In this document: in pieces, positions 37,358 to 46,052 of the stretch
How the letters are laid out: each line of letters begins with the position of its first letter
Position numbering within the stretch: the first letter of the stretch is position 1
Source: Streptomyces cellulosae
GTDB taxonomy: Bacteria > Actinomycetota > Actinomycetes > Streptomycetales > Streptomycetaceae
Length of the DNA stretch: 64,000 bases
Direction of reading: 5' to 3'
Assembly: GCF_000721105.1 (NCBI RefSeq)
Contig: NZ_JOEV01000007.1
Coordinates: forward strand, 124,001-188,000
The notes under the pieces: generated by a model
Told to the model about the DNA's origin: nothing
Seen by the model: the letters and a program-made list of their open reading frames with translations, nothing else
Database searches by the model: none
Made by a program: the position numbers and the translations under genes

Positions 37358-38059
37358 TCAGTAGTTGCCGTTGACCTGCCAGTACGACCAGGCGTCGCAC
37401 GGGCTGCCGTAGCGCTCGTTCATGTACTTGAGGCCCCACTTGATCTGGGTGGCCGGGTTGGTCTGCCAGTCGGCGCCGACGGAGGACATCTTGCCTCCGG
37501 GCAGTGCCTGGACGAGACCGTATGCGCCGGAGGAGGGGTTGACGGCCCGGTAGTTCCAGGAGGACTCGTGGTCCACGATGTTGCTGAAGCACCCGAACTG
37601 GGCGCTGCCCACGATCGAGCGCGCCATGTCCTGGACCTCCGCGATGGTGTACGAGCTCTTCGCGGGGAAGGAGGCGGACGAGGAGCCCGTCGTCGCCTTG
37701 GCGGCCTTGGCCTTGGCCTCGGCGAGTTCCTTGGCGGCCTGCTCCGCCTTCTCGGCGGCGTCCTTCTTCTGCTGCGCGGTCTTCGCGGCTTCCTTGCGGG
37801 CCGCTTCCTCCGCGACCTTCCTGGCGCTCGCGTCCGCGGCGATGGCCTGGGTGTCGGCCTGCTGCGTGAGGAACGACGCGGTCTGCACCTGCGCCTGCTG
37901 CCCTGCGGGGATGTCCGCCAGGAGCGTCGAGTCGGCTGCCGTCGCCTCCGCGTCGTGGGGCTGCGCGGTGCTGCCCGAGGCAACTCCGACGACGCTACCG
38001 ACAGCGGTGACCGCCGTGGCCGAGGCCACTGCGAATCCCCGGACCGAGATCGGGCTCAC
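37358..38059 (-). CDS. Secreted lytic transglycosylase-type cell wall hydrolase
   Basis: 233 residues. A signal peptide (SPISVRGFAVASATAVTAVG) is followed by an Ala/Lys-rich coiled-coil (about 75-135) and a C-terminal SLT-like domain: DHESSWNYRAVNPSSGAYGLVQALPGGKM with catalytic Glu and MNERYGSPCDAWSYW. It cleaves peptidoglycan glycan strands outside the cell and is likely involved in growth or germination remodelling. I chose GTG 38059 because GGAAGGA lies just upstream; longer starts are open but lack a signal. The 418-base upstream region has a long-range inverted repeat that could form a structured leader. Confidence 0.9.
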   Translation of the reverse strand: MSPISVRGFAVASATAVTAVGSVVGVASGSTAQPHDAEATAADSTLLADIPAGQQAQVQTASFLTQQADTQAIAADASARKVAEEAARKEAAKTAQQKKDAAEKAEQAAKELAEAKAKAAKATTGSSSASFPAKSSYTIAEVQDMARSIVGSAQFGCFSNIVDHESSWNYRAVNPSSGAYGLVQALPGGKMSSVGADWQTNPATQIKWGLKYMNERYGSPCDAWSYWQVNGNY

Positions 38060-38477
38060 ACGGTTTCCTTCCAGCATCGCCCGCTTCGGTGACCCTGGCG
38101 GACGCAATCGTGCCCCTGGCACTGGCCTCCCAACTACGGGGTCACGGGAGGCGCGGGCCCGGTGGGCAACTCCCTTGCGGGGAGAGCCGTGTGAAGACTC
38201 GGGCGGCATACGACAACGCTATGGAGTTGGGTGGTGTTTCCGTGGTGCCGTACCGCTGGGGGTACAGATGTGTCGTATGCGGGGCCTGACAGGAGTGAGA
38301 CTCTGCCGTAACCCGACGCCGCAAGGCAATTCTCAGTTGCGTGTGAAAGCTCACATCCCGTTTGGCCCTAGGGATTCCGAGAAAGCTCCACGCGCGAAGG
38401 CGCCGCCCGGCTAGGCTCACTGCCTTTTCCGGACGGCGCCAACCACCGCGTAACCGACCCCTATGGGGCCGCTTCTC
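38060..38477 (-). other. Long 5' region of the transglycosylase gene with inverted repeats
   Basis: No gene is supported. GCATACGACA (38206-38215) and TGTCGTATGC (38271-38280) are a perfect inverted repeat with a 55-base spacer that contains a smaller GTACC/GGTAC hairpin. TGTGA (38342-38346) and TCACA (38351-38355) form a CRP-like dyad with a four-base spacer instead of six. I looked for the ydaO c-di-AMP riboswitch common before Streptomyces wall hydrolase genes and did not find its conserved blocks. Confidence 0.5.
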
Positions 38478-39803
38478 TCAGACGTGCCCGTCTTCGAGCA
38501 TTTCGGTCACAAGGGCCGCGATCTGGGACCTCTCGGACCTGGTCAGCGTGACGTGTGCGAAGAGCGGATGGCCCTTCAGTTTCTCGACCACGGCGACCAC
38601 TCCGTCGTACCGACCGACCCGCAGATTGTCCCGCTGGGCCACGTCATGGGTGAGAACCACCCGTGAATTCGCGCCGATCCGGGACAGAACGGTCAGCAGG
38701 ACGTTCCGCTCCAGTGACTGCGCCTCGTCCACGATCACGAACGCGTCGTGCAGGGAGCGCCCGCGGATGTGGGTGAGGGGCAGGACTTCGAGCATGCCCC
38801 GTGCGGTGACCTCCTCGATGACCTCGCGGCTGGTGACCGCGGACAGCGTGTCGAAGACCGCCTGCGCCCAGGGGCTCATCTTCTCGGACTCGGATCCCGG
38901 CAGATAGCCGAGTTCCTGTCCGCCCACCGCGTACAGCGGCCGGAAGACCATCACCTTCTTGTGCTGACGGCGCTCCAGGACCGCCTCCAGACCCGCGCAC
39001 AGTGCCAGCGCCGACTTGCCGGTGCCGGCCCGGCCGCCCATCGACACGATCCCGATGTCCGGGTCGAGGAGCAGATCCAGCGCGATGCGCTGCTCCGCGC
39101 TGCGGCCCTTGATGCCGAACACCTCACGATCCCCGCGCACCACCCGGACGTTGCCCTCGGGCGTGACCCGGCCGAGGGCCTTGCCGCGCTCAGACTGGAT
39201 CATCAGCCCGGTGTGCACCGGCATCTCGGCGGCCTCGGGCACATGGACGTGCCCCTCCTCGAAGAGGATGTCCACCTGTTCGCCGGGCAGGGTCAGTTCG
39301 GACATTCCGGTCCAGCCGGAGGAGTCCGTGATGGCGAGTTCGGCACGGTACTCCTCGGCGAGGAGCCCGACCGAGGACGCCTTGATCCTGAGCGGGAGGT
39401 CCTTCGACACGACGGTGACGTCGAACCCCTCGGCCTGCAGGTTGCGGGCGACCGCGAGGATGCGGGAGTCGTTGTCCCCCAGGCGGTAGCCGCTGGGCAG
39501 CACGCTGGGGTCCGAGTGGTTGAGCTCGACACGGACGGTCCCGCCGAGTTCCCCGATCGGGATGGGGGCGTCGAGGCGACCGTGCCGGACCCGGAACTCG
39601 TCCAGCAGGCGCAGGGCCTGCCGGGCGAAGTAGCCCAGTTCGGGGTGGTGCCGCTTGGCCTCCAGTTCCGTGACCACGACGATCGGCAGCACTACTTCAT
39701 GCTCGTCGAAGCGGTTCAGGGCGTGCGGGTCGGCCAGCAGGACGCTGGTGTCGAGAACATAAGTGCGCCGGTCTGGCTTATGGCGCTTTGTGCTGGTCAC
39801 CAC
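38478..39803 (-). CDS. PIN-PhoH fusion protein (PhoH2 type)
   Basis: About 441 residues. The N-terminal PIN nuclease domain has [22 protein letters not shown] and [10 protein letters not shown] acidic residues. The C-terminal PhoH ATPase has the P-loop [12 protein letters not shown] and [11 protein letters not shown] (Walker B). PhoH2 proteins unwind and cleave RNA and are often viewed as toxin-antitoxin-derived. Start is uncertain: GTG 39803, GTG 39800 or ATG 39899 are open in frame; conserved sequence begins just after 39800. Confidence 0.93.
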   Translation of the reverse strand: MVTSTKRHKPDRRTYVLDTSVLLADPHALNRFDEHEVVLPIVVVTELEAKRHHPELGYFARQALRLLDEFRVRHGRLDAPIPIGELGGTVRVELNHSDPSVLPSGYRLGDNDSRILAVARNLQAEGFDVTVVSKDLPLRIKASSVGLLAEEYRAELAITDSSGWTGMSELTLPGEQVDILFEEGHVHVPEAAEMPVHTGLMIQSERGKALGRVTPEGNVRVVRGDREVFGIKGRSAEQRIALDLLLDPDIGIVSMGGRAGTGKSALALCAGLEAVLERRQHKKVMVFRPLYAVGGQELGYLPGSESEKMSPWAQAVFDTLSAVTSREVIEEVTARGMLEVLPLTHIRGRSLHDAFVIVDEAQSLERNVLLTVLSRIGANSRVVLTHDVAQRDNLRVGRYDGVVAVVEKLKGHPLFAHVTLTRSERSQIAALVTEMLEDGHV

Positions 39804-40192
39804 GGAAGGACGTACCCCCTCGGATGAGGTCGGGGAGCGACGGAGTGGAGCTGGACCGGTCGTCGGCCGCGATGCACGGGCCGGGGACCGGCCCTCCACT
39901 GCTTCGTCCGCGCTGAGACCGCACGGTCGGGCTGGTGCAAAGGGCCTCCCGGGCGGACGGCCCCGTGCCGCCCGCTGAGATCCGACACCCGTGGTTCGGG
40001 CGTCGGCCTGCTTGGCTTATGCCCTCGAACATGCGGTGCCATGCAGACACCTATGGCGGCGCCCTGGTGAACTCCTTGTTACTTCCGTCCCCGAAGGGGT
40101 ACCGGGAAGGATTTTCCGGTGGCTGTCCGGTGGCTGTCCGGTGGCTGGCCGGTGGTTGCCCCGGTGCCGCGACAGGCGTGTGTTCAGCCTGT
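39804..40192. other. Intergenic region with 11-bp tandem repeat
   Basis: No gene is supported between the phoH-type gene start and the uppS end. At 40116-40159 the unit CCGGTGGCTGT occurs about four times with drift in the last copies. A CCCCGAAGGGG hairpin at about 40090-40100 may terminate uppS. Confidence 0.5.
40116..40159. repeat. 11-bp tandem repeat downstream of uppS
   Basis: Copies at 40116-40126 and 40127-40137 are identical (CCGGTGGCTGT); 40138-40148 and 40149-40159 diverge by one to three bases. The period is not a multiple of three, consistent with noncoding DNA. Confidence 0.85.
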
Positions 40193-40966
40193 TCAGCCGC
40201 CGTAGCGCCGGTGCCGGGCCGCGTAGTCACGCAGGGCCCGCAGGAAGTCGACCTTGCGGAAGGCCGGCCAGAAAACCTCACAGAAGTAGTACTCCGAATG
40301 AGCCGTCTGCCACAGCATGAACCCGGACAGACGCTGCTCGCCGCTCGTACGGATGACCAGGTCCGGGTCGGGCTGGTCGCCGGTGTACAGGTGACGGCCG
40401 ATCGTCTCGATGTCGACGGACTCGGCGAGCGCCTCCATCGAGGTGCCCTTGTCGGCGGCGTCCAGGATCATCGAACGGACCGCGTCGGCGATCTCCTGGC
40501 GGCCGCCGTAGCCGATGGCGACGTTGACCAGTATCCCGTCGGTCTCGGCGGTGGTCTCCTCGGCCTCCTTGATGGCCCGCTGCATGCCCTGCGGCAGGAG
40601 GTCGAGCGCGCCGACGTGATGCACGCGCCAGCGGCCGTCGGCGGCCAGGGAACGGACGACGTCCTCGATGATGCCGAAGAGCGGGACGAGCTCCTCCTGC
40701 GGCCGGTCGAAGTTGTCCGTGGAGAACAGCCAGAGAGTGACGACCTCGACGTCCGCCTCGGTGCACCAGCCGAGGAATTCCTCGATCTTGTCGGCACCGG
40801 CGCGGTGACCCTGGGCGGTGGTGGAACCGGCGGCCTTGGCCCAGCGCCGGTTGCCGTCCATGACGACGCCGATGTGCTTGGGCACCTGGGCGTGGTCCAG
40901 GTGACCTTCCACCCGGCGCGCGTACAGCCTGACGAGCAGGCCGCGCAGTGTGTCGCGCAGGTTCAC
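40193..40966 (-). CDS. uppS: Isoprenyl transferase (cis-prenyltransferase, UppS-like)
   Basis: 257 residues. Signature motifs HIGVVMDGNRRWAKAAG (catalytic Asp), LWLFSTDNFDRPQEE, DPDLVIRTSGEQRLSGFMLWQ and EYYFCEVFWPAF are intact. It condenses isopentenyl diphosphate in cis onto an allylic primer to make polyprenyl diphosphate, the carrier lipid for peptidoglycan and other envelope polymers. Streptomyces has more than one paralogue, so chain length is not certain. Start is GTG 40966 (protein begins NLRDTLRG). It depends on the MEP pathway that ends with IspH. Confidence 0.94.
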   Translation of the reverse strand: MNLRDTLRGLLVRLYARRVEGHLDHAQVPKHIGVVMDGNRRWAKAAGSTTAQGHRAGADKIEEFLGWCTEADVEVVTLWLFSTDNFDRPQEELVPLFGIIEDVVRSLAADGRWRVHHVGALDLLPQGMQRAIKEAEETTAETDGILVNVAIGYGGRQEIADAVRSMILDAADKGTSMEALAESVDIETIGRHLYTGDQPDPDLVIRTSGEQRLSGFMLWQTAHSEYYFCEVFWPAFRKVDFLRALRDYAARHRRYGG

Positions 40967-41658
40967 TTGATTGTCAGCCCCTCCGTGCGGATGCGGTCCC
41001 CGCGTGGCGAAGGTTACCGCGCTGTCCAGCTTGACGGTGCGGGTGGGTTGTCGGCGCCTCCTGGGCGCCGACCAGGCGCCGACCAGGCCCCGACTAGGGG
41101 GGTGCGCCTCTTCGTTGGCGGCTGCCGGCCCGGTTGTGGCTGGTCACGCCCGGGCGGCGGAGCCGCTACGAGTACCCCCCGTGGCACAAAAAAACGGGCC
41201 GGTCCGTGGGGGGGAGACGGACCGGCCCGAGGGGGGGTTTCCACCATAACCCTTCGTAAGTGATGCTGCGCGCATCGGCGTGCCACAACTACTCTCCGGA
41301 GTCGGACGGCGACGCCGAGATGGTGGGCCGGAGGCCCTTTCGTGGCTGGTGTGTGGCCGAATCGTGGCGGAGACCGGGGGATCCCGGGAAGGACCCCGGG
41401 GGATATCCGAAGGGAAGGGTTCCCTCCAGTGGGTGACGGACACGGAGTCGCCCGCTTGACGCTGGGTGAGGAACGCGGCACCGCGCAGCCCCCTCCGCTG
41501 CACGGCACCGCCCCGCGCAGCTTTGCTCACGCGAATTACCTTGGTCCGAACTTACGTGGCGCGCGGAGAGGACGCGAGTCACCTGCGATAACGATGCGGA
41601 AACCCGGTGAAGCCATGGAAATGCGGGCCGAACACGGGGAGTGACCTCTCTGGTTTGG
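40967..41658. other. Long intergenic region with orphan terminator
   Basis: 692 bases. ORFs of 100-160 codons cross it on both strands, but they run through the hairpin at 41188-41229 and lack conserved features. The segment 41230-41560, read on the minus strand, contains further small hairpins (GATGC-GCGCA-GCATC; GGGTT-AACCC) and ends at a strong intrinsic terminator, so a noncoding RNA is possible. Confidence 0.45.
41188..41229 (-). terminator. Strong intrinsic terminator with seven T residues
   Basis: CGGGCCGGTCCGT (41195-41207) pairs perfectly with ACGGACCGGCCCG (41217-41229). Read on the minus strand the stem is followed by seven T residues (A-run 41188-41194). The nearest upstream minus-strand gene, the methyltransferase, ends 430 bases away, so it probably terminates another transcript. 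Confidence 0.9.
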
Positions 41659-42513
41659 TCAGTGGTCAGGCGCACCGCCCGGCCTGCGGGCCTCGAAGAG
41701 GTGGCGGGTGCTGTGGGCGACGAAGGGGCCCTTTGCCTCGATCTGTTCGTGGAGTGAGCGGAGTCGGGGCTGGTACGCCTCGACGGTGAAGCCGGGGACC
41801 ATCCAGACCACCTTGCGCAGAAAATGGACGACGGCCGCGATGTCGTGGAACTCCATGCGGAGCCGCTCGGCGCGCAGGTCGACGATCTCCAGGCCGGCCG
41901 CCTCCGCTCCGGCGCGTTCCCGGTCGGGGTGGCGGTCGCTGCGGGACTGGTCCGGCTGGGGGCCGAGGAAGTACTCGACGAGTTCGAAGGCGCTGGCGGG
42001 GCCGACGTGCTGGGCGAAGTACGTGCCGCCGGGCTGCAGCACCCGGGCGATCTCCGGCCAGTCGGGGCGGACGGGATGGCGGCTGACGACCAGGTCGAAG
42101 GCCGCGTCCGCGAAGGGCAGGGGCGCGTCCTCCGGTGTCGCGACGACGGCGACGCCGCGCGGGCGGAGCAGGGCGGTGGCCTTGGCGGCGTTCGGCGGCC
42201 AGACCTCCGTGGCGACGGTGAGGACGGGCGCCTGGGGTGCCGCGGTGCCGAGGGCGAAGTCCAGGACCTCGCCTCCCCCGGTGTGGATGTCGAGCGCGGC
42301 GGTCGCGCCGGCCAGCCGCCCGGCCATCGACCGGGCATACCCCCACGAGGGCCGCGCCTCGGTGGCCCGCCCCTCGAACCAGGAGAAGTCCCACCCCTCG
42401 GTGGGGACGGCGGCGCCTTCGGCGACGAGGTCCTCGAAGGTACGGGGGCGGGGGTCGGGGTGGGCGTGGGGGTGGGGATGGCCGGGGTGGGGGTTGGTGG
42501 GTGACTGGTCCAT
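41659..42513 (-). CDS. Class I SAM-dependent methyltransferase
   Basis: 284 residues. The N-terminus is His/Pro-rich (NPHPGHPHPHAHPDPRPR), possibly metal-binding. The Rossmann core has motif I ALDIHTGGGEVLDFAL, TVATEVWPPNAAKA, FDLVVSRHPVRPDW and EIARVLQPGGTYFAQHV. It resembles the Methyltransf_11/25 groups; substrate unknown. The RHLFEARRPGG tail is typical of this Streptomyces family. No strong Shine-Dalgarno is seen before ATG 42513. Confidence 0.88.
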   Translation of the reverse strand: MDQSPTNPHPGHPHPHAHPDPRPRTFEDLVAEGAAVPTEGWDFSWFEGRATEARPSWGYARSMAGRLAGATAALDIHTGGGEVLDFALGTAAPQAPVLTVATEVWPPNAAKATALLRPRGVAVVATPEDAPLPFADAAFDLVVSRHPVRPDWPEIARVLQPGGTYFAQHVGPASAFELVEYFLGPQPDQSRSDRHPDRERAGAEAAGLEIVDLRAERLRMEFHDIAAVVHFLRKVVWMVPGFTVEAYQPRLRSLHEQIEAKGPFVAHSTRHLFEARRPGGAPDH

Positions 42514-42749
42514 CGGGCGATCGTGACAGGGGGTGGCCGGTGGGCGCCGGTTATTTTTTGGGCGAGGAGATAGACGACGACCGGGTACGGTTCGGTCCGC
42601 CCGGCCGCGGCCCGCCCCTCGTCGATGAGCCCGCGCGCCCGCCGTACGCCGTCGGGCGAAGTGGAGGCGGTGAGAATGGGGCCCTTCCTACCCGGTCGGC
42701 GGCGGCTCGGCACGTCGATCACCGCCCACCGGAGGCCGGGGCGTCGGGG

Positions 42750-43325
42750 CTAGCGCTCGTAGTGGAGCAGGACGACACCGTTGCCGAAGGTGCGGGTCTC
42801 GATGAGACGGAGGGACTTCAGGGTGTCGGCCGGGTCGGCCGTCTCCGCCTCCGGGAAGAGGGGCTTGCCGCTGCCGATGAGGACCGGGTGGACGTAGACG
42901 CGGAACTCGTCGATGAGGTCGTGGCGCAGGAAGGCTGCCGCGATGTCGGCTCCGCCGAGGCAGAGGTCGCCGCCCGGTTGCTCCTTGAGGGCCCGGACCT
43001 CCTCCGGGACGACCTCCCGTACGACTGTCGCGTTCCAGTCGGCGCGCTCCAGGGTCCGCGAGTAGACGATCTTCGGGATCTCCCGCCACAGCCGGGCGAA
43101 CTCGGCCGTGACCGGGGAAGTTTCGGGGTCGGAGTCGGCTGTGGGCCAGTACGCGGCCATGAGCTCGTACATCACCCTGCCGTGCAGCATCCCGCCCATC
43201 GCCGCGGCCGTCTCGTTGAAATGGCGGTGCAGTTCGTCGTCGACGCGGTGCCAGCTGATGTCAGCGTCGCGGCCCTCGATATAGCCGTCGAGGGAGACCG
43301 ACATCCACAAGACGATTTTTCGCAT
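42750..43325 (-). CDS. Dihydrofolate reductase / RibD C-terminal family protein
   Basis: 191 residues. The N-terminal RKIVLWMSVSLDGYIEG and the later GGDLCLGGADIAAAFLRHDLIDEFRVYVHPVLIGSGKPLF match the RibD C-terminal (DHFR-like) fold, which binds NADPH. Isolated members are uncharacterised reductases, distinct from true folate DHFR. ATG 43325 has GAGGTGG seven bases upstream. It is monocistronic and divergent from the DUF192 gene. Confidence 0.9.
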   Translation of the reverse strand: MRKIVLWMSVSLDGYIEGRDADISWHRVDDELHRHFNETAAAMGGMLHGRVMYELMAAYWPTADSDPETSPVTAEFARLWREIPKIVYSRTLERADWNATVVREVVPEEVRALKEQPGGDLCLGGADIAAAFLRHDLIDEFRVYVHPVLIGSGKPLFPEAETADPADTLKSLRLIETRTFGNGVVLLHYER

Positions 43326-43464
43326 GTCTCTGCCACCTCGTGGTCATTTCGCGGTCAGTTCGTCCGGTTGCGCGGACGACGGCTCTGCTGGTCACCACGG
43401 TCCCAGATTCGGATACGTTCGGTCGGTATTGGTCGTTGGCGGCGGCACAGGGAGGTGACCTCGC

Positions 43465-43869
43465 GTGGGGCGCTGGTCCGACGGACGGGGCAGGCTGGTG
43501 GTGCACGACGGGGACGGGGCGGCGCCAGGGGTCACCGTCCCGCTGGAGATCGCGGCGTCCTACCGGGCCCGCACCAAGGGTCTCCTCGGCCGGGACGCCG
43601 TCGACGGGGCGCTGCTGCTCTCCCCCGCCGGCAGCGTGCACACGTTCGGCATGCGGATCCCCATCGACGTCGCCTACCTCGACCGCCACCTGAACGTCAT
43701 CGCCGTCCGCACCATGAAGCCGGGGCGACTGGGCCTGCCCCGGCTCCGTTCCCGGCATGTGCTGGAGGCGGAGGCGGGAGTGATGGAGGGGTGGGGGTTG
43801 CGGGTGGGTGCGCGGGTGGAGGTCAGGGCGGGGGCGGGGGGCGGCTGGGTAGGTGACGGGGGCGTCTAG
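43465..43869 (+). CDS. DUF192 family protein
   Basis: 134 residues. The DUF192 core reads IAASYRARTKGLLGRDAVDGALLLSP, then SVHTFGMRIPIDVAYLDRHLNVIAVRTMKPGR and HVLEAEAGVMEGWGLRVG. The function of the family is unknown; in actinobacteria it often lies beside Tad pilus loci, as here. GTG 43465 has the excellent ribosome site GGAGGTGA six bases upstream. It converges with the OmpA-like gene at the end of the Tad cluster. Confidence 0.87.
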   Translation: MGRWSDGRGRLVVHDGDGAAPGVTVPLEIAASYRARTKGLLGRDAVDGALLLSPAGSVHTFGMRIPIDVAYLDRHLNVIAVRTMKPGRLGLPRLRSRHVLEAEAGVMEGWGLRVGARVEVRAGAGGGWVGDGGV

Positions 43870-43915
43870 GCGTGGGGATGCCGAGGCGTTGGGTGAGTCG
43901 TGCGTGAGCTCCGGG

Positions 43916-44539
43916 TCAGTTCTCCCCACGGGGGAAGGAGACCTCGACTCGTCTGTTCTTCTTGCGGCCTGATTCGGTCGCGTTGGAGGAGATCGGGTAC
44001 TGCTCGCCGTAGCCGCGGACCTCGAAGGTGATGTTCGGGTCGTTGAGTTCCTGGTCCAGGACCTCCTGTACGGCGTTGGCGCGCTGTTTGGACAGGACGT
44101 CGCCGTGGGCGGAGGAGCCGAGGTCGTCCGTGAAGCCGAAGACGCGGATCTTCGTGGCGTTCTGGGTCTTGATCTCCGCCGCGATCGCGGAGATACGGGC
44201 CTTCGACTCGCCGCTCAGTTTCGAGCTGTCCTTGCTGAACAGGACCTCGGCCTGGAGCGCGAACTTGACGTCCGCGTTCGTGTCCTCCCGGCGTTCGTCC
44301 CCGGTCTGGTCCTCGACGACCTGCTTGATGTCCAGGACCTTGGGTTCGGCGAGGGTGGCGCCCTCGGGGAGCTTGAGGTCGGGGTCGGCGGGGTCCACGG
44401 TGACGGGGGCGGAGGCGGAGGGTTCGGTGCCCGGGGGGACGCTGGGGGTGGTGTCGGCGTGGGCCGAGGTCGTGGTGACGGCCGCCATGAGGGAGGCGGT
44501 GGTGAGGATCAGGGCGAGGCGGGGGGTGGTGTGGGACAT
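43916..44539 (-). CDS. Secreted OmpA-family protein
   Basis: 207 residues. A signal peptide (SHTTPRLALILTTASLMAAV to SAHA) precedes a linker and a C-terminal OmpA-like peptidoglycan-binding domain: EVLFSKDSSKLSGESKARISAIAAEI, RVFGFTDDLGSSAHGDVLSKQRANAVQEVL and VRGYGEQYPISSN, with basic RKKNRRVEV. I chose ATG 44539 because it begins the signal peptide and GTGAGG lies just upstream. It is the last gene of the Tad transcription unit and may attach the pilus machinery to peptidoglycan in this single-membrane organism. Confidence 0.9.
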   Translation of the reverse strand: MSHTTPRLALILTTASLMAAVTTTSAHADTTPSVPPGTEPSASAPVTVDPADPDLKLPEGATLAEPKVLDIKQVVEDQTGDERREDTNADVKFALQAEVLFSKDSSKLSGESKARISAIAAEIKTQNATKIRVFGFTDDLGSSAHGDVLSKQRANAVQEVLDQELNDPNITFEVRGYGEQYPISSNATESGRKKNRRVEVSFPRGEN

Positions 44540-44546
44540 CGGGGCC

Positions 44547-45125
44547 TCACCCGGAGATCTTGATGGTGGCAGCAGCGAACGTCGGCAGCTGGAAGGTGAC
44601 TTCGGTCGTGCTGGTGGGCGGGGCCGGGAACTGCATGAACACCGGGACGGAAGCGCCGGAATCAATCCTCGGGACACCCGTGGTCGTCAAGGGACGACCT
44701 TCCGTGTCCCGCAGCACGTAGTAGCGCTTCTTGGTCCCGGAATCGACGAGCGTGGCTCCGCCCAACGAGGAGCCGTGCCTGATGATTTCGGTCTCGTCAC
44801 CTGCCGTCCGCACGGAGAGCCGGGTCGCCTTGTCACCGTCGTTCCTCAGCTCTCCGCTCACGGTGACGAACCCCCCGGAGTCCCTCTGGACTGAGGCGAT
44901 TTCGAGGAGCAGGCCGTCTTCGCCCTTGAGCTCGGCCAAAGGCTCATCGGTCCCCTCCTGAGCACTCGGGGCGGACCCGTCGTCCTTCGTCGTGGATGCC
45001 GACGCCTGCGGCTTCTTGTCGTCGTCGCCGCCCCCACCGCAACCGGCCATGCCGACAGCCAGTCCGGCCGCGACGGTCAGCGTGACCATCCCCCTGCGGG
45101 CCTTCGCAGTGAACCGAATGCTCAT
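44547..45125 (-). CDS. Putative lipoprotein of the Tad cluster
   Basis: 192 residues. The signal sequence ends in a lipobox (GLAVGMAGC) followed by GGGGDDDKK. The mature part is a beta-rich domain (LLEIASVQRDSGGFVTVSGELRNDGDKATRLSV, YYVLRDTEGRPLTTTGV) like the surface lipoproteins that accompany Streptomyces OmpA-like proteins. Function unknown. ATG 45125 has GAAGGAAG seven bases upstream. It ends seven bases before the OmpA-like start, so the two are co-translated. Confidence 0.85.
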   Translation of the reverse strand: MSIRFTAKARRGMVTLTVAAGLAVGMAGCGGGGDDDKKPQASASTTKDDGSAPSAQEGTDEPLAELKGEDGLLLEIASVQRDSGGFVTVSGELRNDGDKATRLSVRTAGDETEIIRHGSSLGGATLVDSGTKKRYYVLRDTEGRPLTTTGVPRIDSGASVPVFMQFPAPPTSTTEVTFQLPTFAAATIKISG

Positions 45126-45141
45126 CACTCTGCTTCCTTCA

Positions 45142-45759
45142 TCACTCGTCGTTCGCCGGTCCGTCGGCCAGATGGACGTCGAAGAGGTCCTCGGGTTCCG
45201 GAAGCGTGGTCGGATCATCCGGGTCCAGGGTCCAGTTCTTGTTGTCCTTGCAGCTCAGCTGCGGAAGCGCATCATCTCCGGCGTTCTCTCCGGGGAGCTC
45301 GGGCTCACAGAGCGGCTCGATCACGGCGGTGGCGTCAGCCTTGGCCCGCTTGTTCTCCGTGCCGGGGACGATCGAGTCGCCGACAGGCTTGTTGGTCTGC
45401 GCCTCGAATCGGTAACTCAGAAACCCGAGCGGCTCACACTGGCCCGTGGCATCGTTCTGCGCGGCAAGGTCGTACGCACGCCAGCAGGAGTTGACGACTC
45501 CCGGCGCGACTCCGTCGAAGATGTCCTGCCACCGGGTGGGGTCGAGCAGGTCCTTCGCCCACATGTCCGCGAGCTGGTCCCGGGTGTCCTGCGCCGCGGC
45601 GAGCGCGGCGGCGTCAGCCGCCGTCTGGGCCCCGTTCCGATTTGCTGCGGCCTGGCCGACCGCGAGGTACGCGAACGCGAGAAAGAGCAGACCCGCCACC
45701 ACCATGATGTAGATGGGGAAAGCCTGCCCTGCGTCGCTGCGATTGCGTAACTGCGTCAG
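45142..45759 (-). CDS. TadG-like pilus assembly protein, CTG start proposed
   Basis: 205 residues. The N-terminal NRSDAGQAFPIYIMVVAGLLFLAFAYLAVGQAA is the Tad pseudopilin/TadG-type membrane segment, followed by an Ala-rich helix (AAANRNGAQTAADAAALAAAQ) and a soluble domain with cysteines. No ATG, GTG or TTG start lies before the conserved segment after the pilin stop. CTG 45759 overlaps that stop (CTGA) and has GAGG seven bases upstream, so I propose a CTG start by translational coupling. The only ATG (about 45697) would begin inside the membrane helix. Confidence 0.75.
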   Translation of the reverse strand: MTQLRNRSDAGQAFPIYIMVVAGLLFLAFAYLAVGQAAANRNGAQTAADAAALAAAQDTRDQLADMWAKDLLDPTRWQDIFDGVAPGVVNSCWRAYDLAAQNDATGQCEPLGFLSYRFEAQTNKPVGDSIVPGTENKRAKADATAVIEPLCEPELPGENAGDDALPQLSCKDNKNWTLDPDDPTTLPEPEDLFDVHLADGPANDE

Positions 45760-45950
45760 CCGATGACCTCGTCGATCTTGCTCACGATCGCGTCGTAGAT
45801 CGTCTGCCCGATGTCCGTCCCTGTAATGGCCAACACGATCGCCACCACCACCGCGATGATCCCCAGATACTCCACCGCCGTCTGGCCCTCGTCGTTGCGC
45901 GCTGCGCGGGCGCGAAGGTACGAGACGGTCGTGTTGAACCAGTTGTTCAT
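45756..45950 (-). CDS. Flp-type pilin
   Basis: 64 residues. The prepilin motif is GQTAVEY, followed by hydrophobic LGIIAVVVAIVLAITG, the core of Flp/Fap pilins that a prepilin peptidase cleaves after the Gly. The tail DIGQTIYDAIVSKIDEVIG is amphipathic. It is the probable major pilus subunit of the Tad apparatus encoded upstream. ATG 45950 has GGAGGG six bases upstream. The TadG-like gene overlaps its end. No peptidase gene is visible in this window. Confidence 0.92.
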   Translation of the reverse strand: MNNWFNTTVSYLRARAARNDEGQTAVEYLGIIAVVVAIVLAITGTDIGQTIYDAIVSKIDEVIG

Positions 45951-46052
45951 GGGGGTGCCCTCCGATGTCGTCGCCTTCGACGCGCGCAGCGTAGACCGGA
46001 GCTTCGGGTTCGGCACAGGGCCCGTGGGCCCAATCCTGGGCCCAGGAGCGGT

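Noticed and set aside
38060..38477. ydaO/c-di-AMP riboswitch before the transglycosylase gene
   Set aside because: The conserved blocks of that riboswitch class were not found in the minus-strand leader.
41144..41530. 128-codon minus-strand ORF in the uppS-methyltransferase gap
   Set aside because: It reads through a perfect terminator hairpin, is Arg/Pro/Ser-rich without a motif and overlaps equally long frames on both strands.
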